A stretch of 64,000 bases of DNA from the NCBI RefSeq assembly GCF_030732845.1, contig NZ_JASHKA010000022.1, positions 1 to 64,000 of the forward strand. The letters run 5' to 3'. The DNA is from Roseibium sp. MMSF_3544 (lineage in GTDB: Bacteria; Pseudomonadota; Alphaproteobacteria; Rhizobiales; Stappiaceae). The notes beneath the pieces were generated by a model, which did no database searches, was not told the DNA's origin, and was given only the letters and a program-made list of their open reading frames with translations. Each line of letters starts with the position of its first letter. Within the stretch, counting starts at the first letter, position 1. Both the position numbers and the translations under genes were made by a program. Positions 8,086 to 16,626 of the stretch are shown here, piece by piece.

Positions 8086-9141
8086 TCAGAGCCCGAGCAT
8101 CTTGCGGATCTGCTCCTGATCCGTGTCGCCGCCAGCGAAGTCGTCAAACGCCTTGTCGGTAACCTCGATGATGTGGCTCAAGATGAACGGGGCGCCTTCG
8201 GCGGCACCTTGTTCCGGAGATTTCAGGCAGCATTCCCATTCCAGGACGGCCCAGCTTTCGTAGCCGTACTGGGCAAGCTTGGAAAAGATCCCGGAAAAGT
8301 CGACCTGGCCATCGCCGAGCGAACGGAACCGGCCAGCACGATTGACCCAGCCCTGGTAGCCCGAGTAAACGCCCTGGCGCCCGTCGGGGTTAAATTCTGC
8401 GTCCTTCACGTGATAGGCGCAGATGCGCTCGTGGTAGATATCTATGAAGGCGAGATAGTCCATCTGCTGCAGCAGGAAATGCGACGGGTCGTAGTTGATC
8501 TGGCATCGCGCATGTCCGCCGAGCGCTTCGAGGAACATCTCGAACGTGGCGCCGTCAAAAACGTCCTCGCCCGGGTGTATTTCGTAGCCGACATCGACAC
8601 CGTGATCCTCGTAGACGTCGAGGATCGGTTTCCATCGCCGCGCAAGCTCGGAAAAAGCCTCCTCGATGAGACCGGCGGGACGCTGCGGCCAGGGGTAAAG
8701 ATAAGGAAAGGCCAGCGACCCGGTGAAACTCACCGACGCGTCAAGGCCAAGTTTCCGGCTCGCGATCGCCGCTTTCTTCATCTGGTCGACCGCCCATTCC
8801 TGACGGCCTGCCGGGTTGCCGTGCAGATGCGCCGGAGCAAACCCGTCAAAGGCAAGGTCATAGGCCGGATGCACGGCGACAAGCTGGCCCTGCAAGTGGG
8901 TGGACAGCTCTGTGATCGCGACGCCCGCATCCGCACAAATGCCCTTGACCTCGTCGCAATAGGTTTGGCTCTCCGCTGCCTTGTCGAGATCGAACAGGCG
9001 GCTGTCGAAGGTCGGAATTTGCACGCCTTCGTAGCCAAGATCCGCCGCCCACTTTGCAATGGCGGGCAACGAGTTGAATGGTGCGTCGTCCCCGGCAAAT
9101 TGCGCCAGGAAAATTGCAGGTCCTTTGATCAGTCCGGCCAT
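8086..9141 (-). CDS. Sugar phosphate isomerase/epimerase-family TIM-barrel protein
   Basis: A 351-residue AP_endonuc_2/xylose-isomerase-like TIM barrel, of the kind annotated as sugar phosphate isomerase/epimerase. Landmarks are GYEGVQIPTFD early on, YEIHPGE (metal-binding Glu and His), NYDPSHFLLQ (Asp, His) and YHVKDAEF (His, Asp), together giving a metal centre at the barrel mouth. The ATG at 9141 has GAGGAGGAAG just upstream; longer N-termini in the frame have no ribosome site. It is the last gene of the eight-gene sugar operon. Substrate unknown; likely an intermediate made by the Gfo/Idh dehydrogenase two genes upstream. Confidence 0.88.
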   Translation of the reverse strand: MAGLIKGPAIFLAQFAGDDAPFNSLPAIAKWAADLGYEGVQIPTFDSRLFDLDKAAESQTYCDEVKGICADAGVAITELSTHLQGQLVAVHPAYDLAFDGFAPAHLHGNPAGRQEWAVDQMKKAAIASRKLGLDASVSFTGSLAFPYLYPWPQRPAGLIEEAFSELARRWKPILDVYEDHGVDVGYEIHPGEDVFDGATFEMFLEALGGHARCQINYDPSHFLLQQMDYLAFIDIYHERICAYHVKDAEFNPDGRQGVYSGYQGWVNRAGRFRSLGDGQVDFSGIFSKLAQYGYESWAVLEWECCLKSPEQGAAEGAPFILSHIIEVTDKAFDDFAGGDTDQEQIRKMLGL

Positions 9142-9181
9142 GACTTCCTCCTCATGTGTCTGGCGCCTTTTGCGCAGGCGT

Positions 9182-10231
9182 TCATTTGTTGCGCGACGGT
9201 CCCTCTCGCTCGGAGGACGCCGCCCACAGGTTAACGTTTGCGTCGCGCGTCGTCGCGTCAATTTCGGCAAGTTCGGCGTCCGTAAACTCGAGATTGCCCA
9301 GGGCACCGACACAGTCCCTGACCTGTTCCGCCCGGCTGGCTCCAATCAACGCGGTTGTCACCCGGCCGCGGCGCAGCACCCAGGCCAGCGCCATCTGGGC
9401 GAGATTCTGACCGCGGCGCTCGGCAATTCCGTTCAGCGCGCGGATCGTTGCAAGGTTTTCCTCACTGAGGAACTGGTCCTGAAGGGATTTTCCCTGGGTG
9501 GCGCGGCTGCCCTCCGGGATCCCCTTAAGGTACTTGCTTGTCAGCATTCCCTGTGCCAGCGGCGTGAAGGCGATTGAGCCAATACCGAGGTCATCAAGCG
9601 TATCAAGCAGACCATCCTCTTCGACCCAGCGATTGATCATCGAATAGCTGGGCTGATGGATCAGGCAAGGCGTTCCGAGGTCTTTCAGGATCGCAACGGC
9701 CTCGCGGGTGCGCCGGGAATTGTAGGAGGAAATACCAACATAAAGAGCCCGGCCCGAGCGCACGATATGGTCGAGCGCCATCATGGTTTCTTCAAGCGGC
9801 GTGTCTGGATCGAAGCGGTGCGAATAGAAGATGTCGACATAGTCGAGCCCCATGCGCTTCAGCGACTGGTCGCAGGAGGCAATCAGGTATTTGCGGCTGC
9901 CCCATTCGCCGTAGGGACCTGGCCACATGCCGTAGCCGGCTTTCGACGAGATGATCATTTCGTCGCGATAGGGCGCAAAGTCGGTCTTGAGCAGGTCGCC
10001 GAATGCTTCTTCGGCCGAACCGGGGGGCGGTCCGTAGTTGTTTGCAAGGTCGAAATGGGTGATGCCGAGATCGAAAGCGGTTCTTGCGATGTCCCGCTTG
10101 CGCTCATGCGGCGTGTCCTCTCCGAAATTGTGCCAGAGGCCGAGCGAGATCACCGGCAGCTTCAGGCCGGATCTCCCGCAGCGGCGGTATTCCATAGTCT
10201 CATATCGCGCTTGCGATGCTTGAAAGGTCAT
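9182..10231 (-). CDS. mgrA: Aldo/keto reductase, L-glyceraldehyde 3-phosphate reductase-like (YghZ)
   Basis: A 349-residue NADPH-dependent aldo-keto reductase. It closely resembles E. coli YghZ as I remember it, with shared segments HFDLANNYGPPPGSAEE, KAGYGMWPGPYG, DIFYSHRFDPDTP and IAFTPLAQGMLT. The catalytic tetrad Asp-Tyr-Lys-His is represented by DLANNY, SSKAG and YSHR. The ATG at 10231 overlaps the upstream dehydrogenase stop as ATGA. In this operon it may reduce an aldehyde or keto-sugar released during catabolism; the YghZ-type substrate is a family-based guess. Confidence 0.85.
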   Translation of the reverse strand: MTFQASQARYETMEYRRCGRSGLKLPVISLGLWHNFGEDTPHERKRDIARTAFDLGITHFDLANNYGPPPGSAEEAFGDLLKTDFAPYRDEMIISSKAGYGMWPGPYGEWGSRKYLIASCDQSLKRMGLDYVDIFYSHRFDPDTPLEETMMALDHIVRSGRALYVGISSYNSRRTREAVAILKDLGTPCLIHQPSYSMINRWVEEDGLLDTLDDLGIGSIAFTPLAQGMLTSKYLKGIPEGSRATQGKSLQDQFLSEENLATIRALNGIAERRGQNLAQMALAWVLRRGRVTTALIGASRAEQVRDCVGALGNLEFTDAELAEIDATTRDANVNLWAASSEREGPSRNK

Positions 10232-11364
10232 GATGTCTCCGATTGAGCCAACAGGTCCTTTGCCGCTTGGGGACCAAGGGCTGCAGGACGCTCGCATGTG
10301 GTGAGAATGTCTTTGTACGCGCCCGTCTCGCCGGAAGCGAGGATCGAGGTCATCACATCTACGACATGGAGGGAAAATTCAAGCGAACAGCGGTGCGGCC
10401 GTCCCTGAAGGATCGCCAGCGCCATGTCCGCGAGGCCGGCGGTCCTGTAGTTGGCGTGCGAACCGTCATTGGCAACGGAAAACGGGTGCTTCCAGTCTTC
10501 CGAAACGGTGATGAAGGAGTCCTTTTCGGTCAGCCGCACTTCGCCGCCGAAGAAATTCGGGTCCGGCACGTGCAGCGTGCCGTCGCGCCCATAGAGCTCC
10601 ATGTTTGAATGACCGTGCTGCCAGACGTCCCAGCTTGCGCAATAGGTGACTTGGGCTCCGGAGTGGAACTGCATGATCGCATGGATCGTGGTCGGTGTTT
10701 CCACCTTGATCTTTTCGCCATGGCGGGGCTGCGAGGTGATGGTCCGGTAGTCGGACCCGGATGAACTCATGGCGGTCACCCGCTTCACCGGGCCGAGCAG
10801 TTGGACAAGATTTGAGACGTAGTAAGGGCCCAGATCGAGGATCGGTCCGCCGCCGGGCTTGAAGAAGAAATCCGGGTTCGGGTGCCACATCTCCATTCCC
10901 GGGCTCTGGACGAAACAGGTTCCGGACGTTACCCGGCCGACAGCGCCTTCGTCGACAAGGTGACGCGCGAGCTGATGCGCGCCGCCCAGAAACGTGTCCG
11001 GAGCCGATCCGACACGAAGTCCTTTTTCAGCCGCCAGTGCGGCGAGTGCTTTGCCCTCTTCAACGCTCAGGACGAAAGGTTTTTCGGAGTAGACATGCTT
11101 GCCTGCCTCGAGCACGGTCCTGGAAACTTCGAAATGGGCCGCGGGCACTGTCAGATTGACGATGATGTCGATGTCGCCGGCTGCGAGCAGGCCGTCGACG
11201 CTTTCAGCCCTGAGGTTGAATTCCTCGGCGCGTGCCTTGGCGGCCGCTTCGTTCAAATCGGCGCAGGCTCGCACTTCAATGCCACGAAACAGCGGTGCAA
11301 GACGCATGTAGGCAGCCGAGATGTTACCGCATCCAAGGATGCCGATGCCAAGTGTGTCAGTCAT
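10228..11364 (-). CDS. Gfo/Idh/MocA-family sugar dehydrogenase
   Basis: A 378-residue NAD(P)-dependent oxidoreductase. The N-terminal Rossmann fold has GILGCGNISAAY, and the diagnostic EKPF motif (SEKPFVLS) supplies the catalytic Lys-Pro. The C-terminal alpha/beta domain includes GGGPILDLGPYY, the family's substrate-side helix with catalytic Asp and Tyr/His. It probably oxidises a hydroxyl of the imported sugar or sugar derivative. It lies between a TIM-barrel gene (9-bp gap) and the aldo-keto reductase (4-bp overlap), both of which could act on its 3-keto product. Confidence 0.9.
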   Translation of the reverse strand: MTDTLGIGILGCGNISAAYMRLAPLFRGIEVRACADLNEAAAKARAEEFNLRAESVDGLLAAGDIDIIVNLTVPAAHFEVSRTVLEAGKHVYSEKPFVLSVEEGKALAALAAEKGLRVGSAPDTFLGGAHQLARHLVDEGAVGRVTSGTCFVQSPGMEMWHPNPDFFFKPGGGPILDLGPYYVSNLVQLLGPVKRVTAMSSSGSDYRTITSQPRHGEKIKVETPTTIHAIMQFHSGAQVTYCASWDVWQHGHSNMELYGRDGTLHVPDPNFFGGEVRLTEKDSFITVSEDWKHPFSVANDGSHANYRTAGLADMALAILQGRPHRCSLEFSLHVVDVMTSILASGETGAYKDILTTCERPAALGPQAAKDLLAQSETS

Positions 11365-11373
11365 GTTGAATCC

Positions 11374-12120
11374 TTAGAATCTCTGGAATGTCTCGATGGA
11401 GCGGCTTGCAAACCGTTCGAAATCGGAAGGGTTGTCGTGTTCCATGATGAAGAGATCAACGCCGATCCCGCGCAAGGTCGCCGTAAGCGTCTTCCAGTCC
11501 ATAACGCCATATCCGACGTCGGCCCAGCCGTCCTCGTCGATGCATTCATCTTCGGGAGCGATATCCTTCACGTGAGCTGCCGTTATCCGCGCTGCGTAGC
11601 GTTCGATCCACTGAAGCGGGTCCTGTCCGCCGCGAACGATCCAGGCGATGTCCGCTTCCCATTCGATGGAGGGTGCGCTTTCCAGGAGAATGTCCATCGG
11701 CAAACGGCCATCGGTGCAGGCGGCGAACTCGAAATCGTGGTTGTGCCATCCGAACCTGAGGCCTGCGTCCCGGACACGGTTGCCGATTTCCTCCAGCCGA
11801 TGACCAACCGAGACCCATGCCGCCGGATCTGCAACGCGCTGCTCAGGTGGCAGTGCGGGGCAGAACAGACGGTTCATGCCAAGCGTGCGAGCCGTCTCAA
11901 GAACGCCCGCGAAGTCGTCCTCGAACTGTTCCAGCGGGAAGAAATGACCGGACGGCATCGTCAGCCCGTGTTTGTCGAGCAGGCCCTTGAAGGCGGCAGC
12001 ATCTTCGTAGGCGGCACCGAAGCCCTCCACCTGCGTGTAGCCGAGATTGGCCAGATGCTGGAGAACGGTATCCCAAGGTGTGAAGTTGCGGGCGGAATAA
12101 AGCTGAAAGGAAACATTCAT
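11374..12120 (-). CDS. Small sugar isomerase/epimerase TIM-barrel protein
   Basis: A 248-residue AP_endonuc_2-family protein starting MNVSFQLYSARNF at 12120. Metal-site landmarks are FGWHNHDFEF (His-Asn-His), EWEADIAWIVRGG, AAHVKDIAPED and the terminal FIMEHDNPSDF (Glu). It resembles inosose dehydratase/epimerase-like proteins encoded next to Gfo/Idh dehydrogenases. The frame stays open upstream to 12477, inside the ATPase gene, but that part is low-quality coding. It gives the operon a second isomerase, distinct from the longer one at 8086-9141. Confidence 0.86.
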   Translation of the reverse strand: MNVSFQLYSARNFTPWDTVLQHLANLGYTQVEGFGAAYEDAAAFKGLLDKHGLTMPSGHFFPLEQFEDDFAGVLETARTLGMNRLFCPALPPEQRVADPAAWVSVGHRLEEIGNRVRDAGLRFGWHNHDFEFAACTDGRLPMDILLESAPSIEWEADIAWIVRGGQDPLQWIERYAARITAAHVKDIAPEDECIDEDGWADVGYGVMDWKTLTATLRGIGVDLFIMEHDNPSDFERFASRSIETFQRF

Positions 12121-12151
12121 GACCGTTGTCCTGAAGGTTGGAGGAAGTCTG

Positions 12152-13246
12152 TCAAAGTCGGTTTTCGTGTGATTTGTCAAACAGATTTGCGCGTGCCGGG
12201 TCGAAGCCGACGACAATGTCGTCACCGTCGCGAATGTTCGCCTGCCCGTCCATCCGGACCCAGAGCGAACGGCCGTCGACTGCGACGCGCGCGAGCGTAT
12301 CCGAGCCGAGGGGTTCCACCAGCTCAACCTGTCCCGATAGCCGGATCCTGGCGCTCTCGGCTTTCGTCCCGGTGACCATGTGTTCCGGGCGGATGCCGAA
12401 CCAGGCCGGTCCCTGGACCGCGAGCCCATCACGGAAATCGTAGCCTTCCAGCGGAAAGGCGTGATTGCCGACGGCAAATCGCAACCCGTCGCCGCCCACG
12501 ATCTCGCCGTCGAAGAAGTTCATTGTCGGTGAGCCGATAAACTCAGCGACATACTTGTTGGCGGGCCGGTTGTAGATTTCGTTCGGCGAGGCGAGCTGAA
12601 GGATTTGCCCGCCGCGCATGATGGCAATGCGGTCGGCAAGCGTCATCGCCTCGATCTGATCGTGGGTGACGTAAATCATCGTGTTGCTGAGCTGCTGGTG
12701 CAGCTGCTTGATCTCGACCCTGAGATCCGCGCGCAGCTTGGCGTCAAGATTCGACAGGGGTTCGTCAAACAGGAAAACGTCTGCGTCGCGCACCAGGGCG
12801 CGGCCGATGGCTGCGCGCTGCCGCTGACCGCCGGAAAGGGCGGCAGGCTTGCGGCTCAAGAGCGGTTCGATCTGCAGGATCTTCGCCGCCCGGTTCACCC
12901 GTTCCTCGATCTCAGGCTTCGGCAGTCCGGCATTCTTGAGACCGAAGCTGAGGTTTCCGGCAACGGTCATCTGCGGATAAAGCGCGTAGCTTTGAAACAC
13001 CATGCCGATGCCCCGCTTGGAAGGTTCCTCCCAGGTCACGTTGCGCTCGCCGATGAAGATCTGGCCGTCGGAGACATCAAGAAGGCCGGCAATACAATTG
13101 AGCAGCGTGGACTTGCCACAGCCGGAAGAGCCGAGCAGAACCAGAAATTCACCACGGCCGACGTCCAGGTTGAGATCCTTCAGGACATCGAGTGCGCCGA
13201 AACTCAATCTCAGGTTCTTGATGGAGATGCTGTGCTTGGTTTCCAT
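12152..13246 (-). CDS. Carbohydrate ABC transporter ATPase (MalK/UgpC type)
   Basis: A 364-residue ATPase with Walker A GSSGCGKST, Q-loop FQSYALYPQM, signature LSGGQRQR, Walker B DVFLFDEPLSNLD and H-loop THDQ. A C-terminal TOBE/OB-fold regulatory domain (about 240-360) includes the MalK landmark FGIRPEHM. It would form a homodimer driving the MalF/MalG-type permeases encoded 11 bp upstream. The C-terminal domain in this family can bind regulators or co-transport proteins, but nothing specific is visible here. Confidence 0.93.
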   Translation of the reverse strand: METKHSISIKNLRLSFGALDVLKDLNLDVGRGEFLVLLGSSGCGKSTLLNCIAGLLDVSDGQIFIGERNVTWEEPSKRGIGMVFQSYALYPQMTVAGNLSFGLKNAGLPKPEIEERVNRAAKILQIEPLLSRKPAALSGGQRQRAAIGRALVRDADVFLFDEPLSNLDAKLRADLRVEIKQLHQQLSNTMIYVTHDQIEAMTLADRIAIMRGGQILQLASPNEIYNRPANKYVAEFIGSPTMNFFDGEIVGGDGLRFAVGNHAFPLEGYDFRDGLAVQGPAWFGIRPEHMVTGTKAESARIRLSGQVELVEPLGSDTLARVAVDGRSLWVRMDGQANIRDGDDIVVGFDPARANLFDKSHENRL

Positions 13247-13257
13247 GATCAGTCCCG

Positions 13258-14196
13258 TCAGCCTTTCACAGCGCCGGCGGCAATGCCGCGGACAAAGAGT
13301 TTACCGGAGATGAAGTAGATCGTGAGCGGGACCAGGCCGGTCAGGATCGTTGCCGCCATGTTGACGTTGTATTCCTTCACACCCTGGGTCGAGTTCACGA
13401 TGTTGTTCAATTGAACGGTCATTGGATAGAGATCCGGCTTGGTGTAGATGACGCCGAACAGGAAATCGTTCCAGATGCCGGTAACCTGCAGGATCATGGC
13501 CACGACAAAGATCGGCAGGCTCATCGGAACCATGATCTGGAAATAGATTCCCCAGAAGCCGGCGCCGTCGACACGCGCGGCCTTGAAAAGCTCCTGCGGC
13601 ACGGAGGCAAAGTAATTGCGGAAGAGCAGCGTGAGGATCGGCATGCCGAAGATCGTATGCACGATCACCAGGCCTGTCAGACTGCCGTAAAGCCCGACTT
13701 CCCGAAGCATGATCACGATCGGATAGATCATCACCTGATAGGGAATGAAGGCCCCGACGATCAGGATGGTGAAGAATGTCTCGGACCCTTTGAAGCGCCA
13801 GTTGGCGAGTGCATAGCCATTGACGGAGGCAATGGCGATAGAGAGCACCACGGACGGAATTAGAATCCTGACCGAATTGAAAAAGCCTCGTGAAAGACCG
13901 TCGCAATTGAGCCCTGTACAGGCCTCCGCCCAGGCCTTGACCCATGGCTGGAAGGTGATCTCCACGGGAGGCGAAAAGATGTTGCCGAGGCGGATTTCCG
14001 GCATGCCTTTGAGCGAGGTCACGACCATCACGTAAAGCGGCAGCAGATAATAGAGCGAAACGACGATCAACGTGCCGTAGATCATGATGTTGCGGCGCGA
14101 GAGCGTCCGGCCGGGTTTCGGTCCACGCGGCCCGGTCATCTCCTGGCGCGCGGGTGCGAGCTGGATTTCAGCGGCGGTTTTGGTCACGTTACCCAC
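13258..14196 (-). CDS. Carbohydrate ABC transporter permease (MalG type)
   Basis: A 312-residue inner-membrane permease with six hydrophobic segments and the BPD_transp_1 EAA loop (QELFKAARVDGAGFWGIYFQIMVP). The start is a GTG at 14196 inside the end of the preceding permease gene (8-bp overlap) with GGAGG at good spacing. The C-terminus ends VRGIAAGAVKG, typical of MalG/LacG proteins. An 11-bp gap separates it from the ATPase gene. Confidence 0.92.
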   Translation of the reverse strand: MGNVTKTAAEIQLAPARQEMTGPRGPKPGRTLSRRNIMIYGTLIVVSLYYLLPLYVMVVTSLKGMPEIRLGNIFSPPVEITFQPWVKAWAEACTGLNCDGLSRGFFNSVRILIPSVVLSIAIASVNGYALANWRFKGSETFFTILIVGAFIPYQVMIYPIVIMLREVGLYGSLTGLVIVHTIFGMPILTLLFRNYFASVPQELFKAARVDGAGFWGIYFQIMVPMSLPIFVVAMILQVTGIWNDFLFGVIYTKPDLYPMTVQLNNIVNSTQGVKEYNVNMAATILTGLVPLTIYFISGKLFVRGIAAGAVKG

Positions 14197-15082
14197 GGCG
14201 CTTGCCTCCGAATTCGAGATACGCCCAGGGCACGACGATGATGATCACCGTGAGCAGCATCATGGTGGAGGCGGCAAAGCCCTGTCCAAGGTTCTGCGAC
14301 AGGAACATAGCGTCATAAACGTATTTTGCAGGGACTTCCGAAGCGATGCCCGGGCCGCCGCCCGTCTGGGCAACGACAAGGTCGTAAACCTTGATGATGC
14401 CGGATGCGATCAGCACGATCGCGGTGATGAAGATGCCGCGCATCATGGGGATGACGATAAAAATGTAGGTCTTCCACATCGGTATGCCGTCGATTTTCGC
14501 GGCCTTCCAGATGTCTTCATCGATGCCGCGCAGCCCTGCGAGCATCAGGCACATGATCAGGCCGGTTCCCTGCCAAAGGCCAGCGATGAGAATGCCGTAG
14601 ATAACGATGTCCGGGTCGTAGAGCGGGTCGAAGGAGAAACTCTCCCAGCCGAGACTGCGCACAACATGCTGGATGCCGAAGTCTGGGTTGAGGATCCATT
14701 GCCAGGCAAGACCCGTGACGATGAAGCTCAGGGCGAAGGGATAAAGCAGGATCGTCCGGAACGTGTCTTCAAAGCGGATCTTTTGGTCAAGCAACGCTGC
14801 CAGCATGAAGCCGATCAGCAGTGAAAAGACAAGCGAAAAGACGCCATAGATCGCTAGATTTTCGATTGAGATCAGCCACTTGCTGCTGCTCCACAGGCGC
14901 TCGTATTGGGCCAAGCCGACGAATTTCTCGCGGGGCAGGAGTTTTGAGCTGGTAAAGGAATAGAGCACCGTCCATGCGGTTCCGCCGATGAAAACGACCA
15001 GTGCAGTCGTGATCATGGGAATTGCCGCGATCTTGGCACTCAGGTTCCGGTGCCATCTCACCGGTCCAGTTGCTGCAGCCAT
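14189..15082 (-). CDS. Carbohydrate ABC transporter permease (MalF type)
   Basis: A 297-residue inner-membrane permease of the BPD_transp_1 family with six predicted helices. The EAA loop is readable as DEDIWKAAKIDGIPMWKTYIFIVIP. I start it at the ATG at 15082, preceded by AAGGA at 7 nt. The upstream in-frame extension to 15142 is arginine-rich and lacks a ribosome site. With the MalG-type partner it forms the channel for the LacI-regulated sugar operon. Confidence 0.92.
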   Translation of the reverse strand: MAAATGPVRWHRNLSAKIAAIPMITTALVVFIGGTAWTVLYSFTSSKLLPREKFVGLAQYERLWSSSKWLISIENLAIYGVFSLVFSLLIGFMLAALLDQKIRFEDTFRTILLYPFALSFIVTGLAWQWILNPDFGIQHVVRSLGWESFSFDPLYDPDIVIYGILIAGLWQGTGLIMCLMLAGLRGIDEDIWKAAKIDGIPMWKTYIFIVIPMMRGIFITAIVLIASGIIKVYDLVVAQTGGGPGIASEVPAKYVYDAMFLSQNLGQGFAASTMMLLTVIIIVVPWAYLEFGGKRRG

Positions 15083-15209
15083 GTTGCTGTGTCCTTGTCG
15101 AAAATGCGGCCTCCAAGGGGCCCTGCGCGCATCGCTGCGCACAGGGCGGGAGGACGCCGCCCGGGTGAGACTTCACGACGACAGTCCGGGCGACGGAGCG
15201 GAGCCGGGA

Positions 15210-16442
15210 TCAGTCAGCGCTGCTGATGATCGACGCGAACTGTTTCTGCGCGTCTTCGGCAGACATTTCCGGGTTGTTGAAGAACTCGACAAACAGATCG
15301 TTGACCTGCTGGTTGCTGTCAGCGGACATAAGCTGGTCGGTGCCGGGAATGATGTTGCCCTTGGCCAGAATGTCGAGGCCCTTGCGCATGCAGTCATTGG
15401 CTGCAGACAGGTCCACGTCTCCACGCACGGGAAGGGAGCCCTTTTTCAGGTTGAACGCGACCTGTGTCTCCGGCGACATCATCACCTTGGCCAGTTCGCC
15501 TTGCGCCTTGGTTGTGGCTTCGTCATCGACCTTCGGGAAATAGAAGGCATCGCCACCGGTCTGGATCACCTCGTTGACGCCAAGACCCGGCAAGCAGGTG
15601 TAATCCGTGCCGGCGACCTGGTTGGCGACCTGGAATTCGCCTTGCGCCCAGTCACCCATGATCTGGCCCCCGGCCTTGCCGGTGATGACAAGGTTGGTGG
15701 CATCGTTCCAAGCCTGGACATTGGAGTCCTTGGACAGTTCGCGGGCGATCGCTGCGGCTTCAAAGACCTTTGCGAGTTCCGGACCGGCTGCGAGGTCTGC
15801 GTCCTTGTCGCCGAAAACCTTGGTGTAGGTTTCAGGCCCTGCCAGGGCGGTCAGAAGGGTTTGGAAGGCAAGTGTCGTCTGCCAAGGCTGCTGTCCGATC
15901 GCAAGCGGCACGATGCCGGCTTCCTGGAGTTTCGGAGCGGCGGCAACAAATTCGTCCCAGTTGGTCGGAACGGCCAGCCCATTGTCTTCAAAAGCAGCGT
16001 TGTTCAACCAGAGCCATTGTGGCGAGTGAATGTTGACGGGCACGCAGTAGATCTTGCCGTCGAGCGTGCAGCTGTCGAGCAGCGACGGCGGAAAGACGAT
16101 TTCCTTCCAGTTGCCTTCTTCTGCGATATCGGTGAGGTCGCGCATGAGGCCGGCTTCGACCAGTTCTTCCGCCTGGCGGCCATGATTGAATTGCGTGGCG
16201 CCCATCGGATCGCCGCCCGTTATCCGGCTGATCATGATCGGACGGGCCGTGCCGCCGGATCCTGCGATCGCACCGTCGACCCATTTGTTGCCGGTTGCGT
16301 CAAACGCCTTGGCAAATTCGGCGACAGCCGCGGCCTCTCCGCCGGACGTCCACCAATGGGTGACTTCAAGATCGGTTGCCAGTGCGGCGGTTGTCGCGCA
16401 AAGGGCGGTGGTTGCGGCAAAAACTACGCGTAGTGCTTTCAT
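15210..16442 (-). CDS. Carbohydrate ABC transporter substrate-binding protein
   Basis: A 410-residue periplasmic binding protein (SBP_bac_1, glucose/oligosaccharide type) with a signal peptide cleaved near LAT-DLEVTHWW. The segments VTHWWTSGGEAAAVAEF and WVDGAIAGSGGTARP resemble the glucose/mannose-type binding proteins of alphaproteobacteria and pseudomonads, but the ligand is not proven. First gene of the eight-gene operon. Its start lies 63 bp from the nearer of two identical palindromes that probably bind the divergent LacI regulator. The 127-bp gap to the first permease is larger than the other gaps in the operon and may hold a processing site. Confidence 0.92.
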   Translation of the reverse strand: MKALRVVFAATTALCATTAALATDLEVTHWWTSGGEAAAVAEFAKAFDATGNKWVDGAIAGSGGTARPIMISRITGGDPMGATQFNHGRQAEELVEAGLMRDLTDIAEEGNWKEIVFPPSLLDSCTLDGKIYCVPVNIHSPQWLWLNNAAFEDNGLAVPTNWDEFVAAAPKLQEAGIVPLAIGQQPWQTTLAFQTLLTALAGPETYTKVFGDKDADLAAGPELAKVFEAAAIARELSKDSNVQAWNDATNLVITGKAGGQIMGDWAQGEFQVANQVAGTDYTCLPGLGVNEVIQTGGDAFYFPKVDDEATTKAQGELAKVMMSPETQVAFNLKKGSLPVRGDVDLSAANDCMRKGLDILAKGNIIPGTDQLMSADSNQQVNDLFVEFFNNPEMSAEDAQKQFASIISSAD

Positions 16443-16504
16443 GGTGTCCTCCCATCGAACCCAGATTGTTCGATTGTCGTCGGTGTGCGGCTTTCGCCAC
16501 GCTT

Positions 16505-16549
16505 TGTAATCGATTACAATTTGTTGTATCATTCATGTAATCGATTACA
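16505..16549. promoter_or_regulatory. Twin LacI-type operators
   Basis: TGTAATCGATTACA occurs twice, at 16505-16518 and 16536-16549, as two identical perfect 14-bp palindromes with centres 31 bp apart, about three helical turns. The central CG step is typical of LacI/GalR operators. They lie between the binding-protein gene (start 16442, minus) and the lacI-family gene (start 16627, plus), and so could control both divergent promoters. Confidence 0.85.
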
Positions 16550-16626
16550 TTTATCATTCTCGGGAATCGCCCTTGTGTCAACCCGGAATGTGATCAAAGA
16601 GACAAACAAACGCTCCGGAGAGTAAT

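Noticed and set aside
10882..12375. 497-codon plus-strand frame
   Set aside because: It lies antisense to the Gfo/Idh, TIM-barrel and ATPase genes, which match known families; the product is Cys/His/Arg-rich and has no domain.
14988..16433. 481-codon plus-strand frame
   Set aside because: It is antisense to the sugar-binding protein gene, which has a clear signal peptide and family match.
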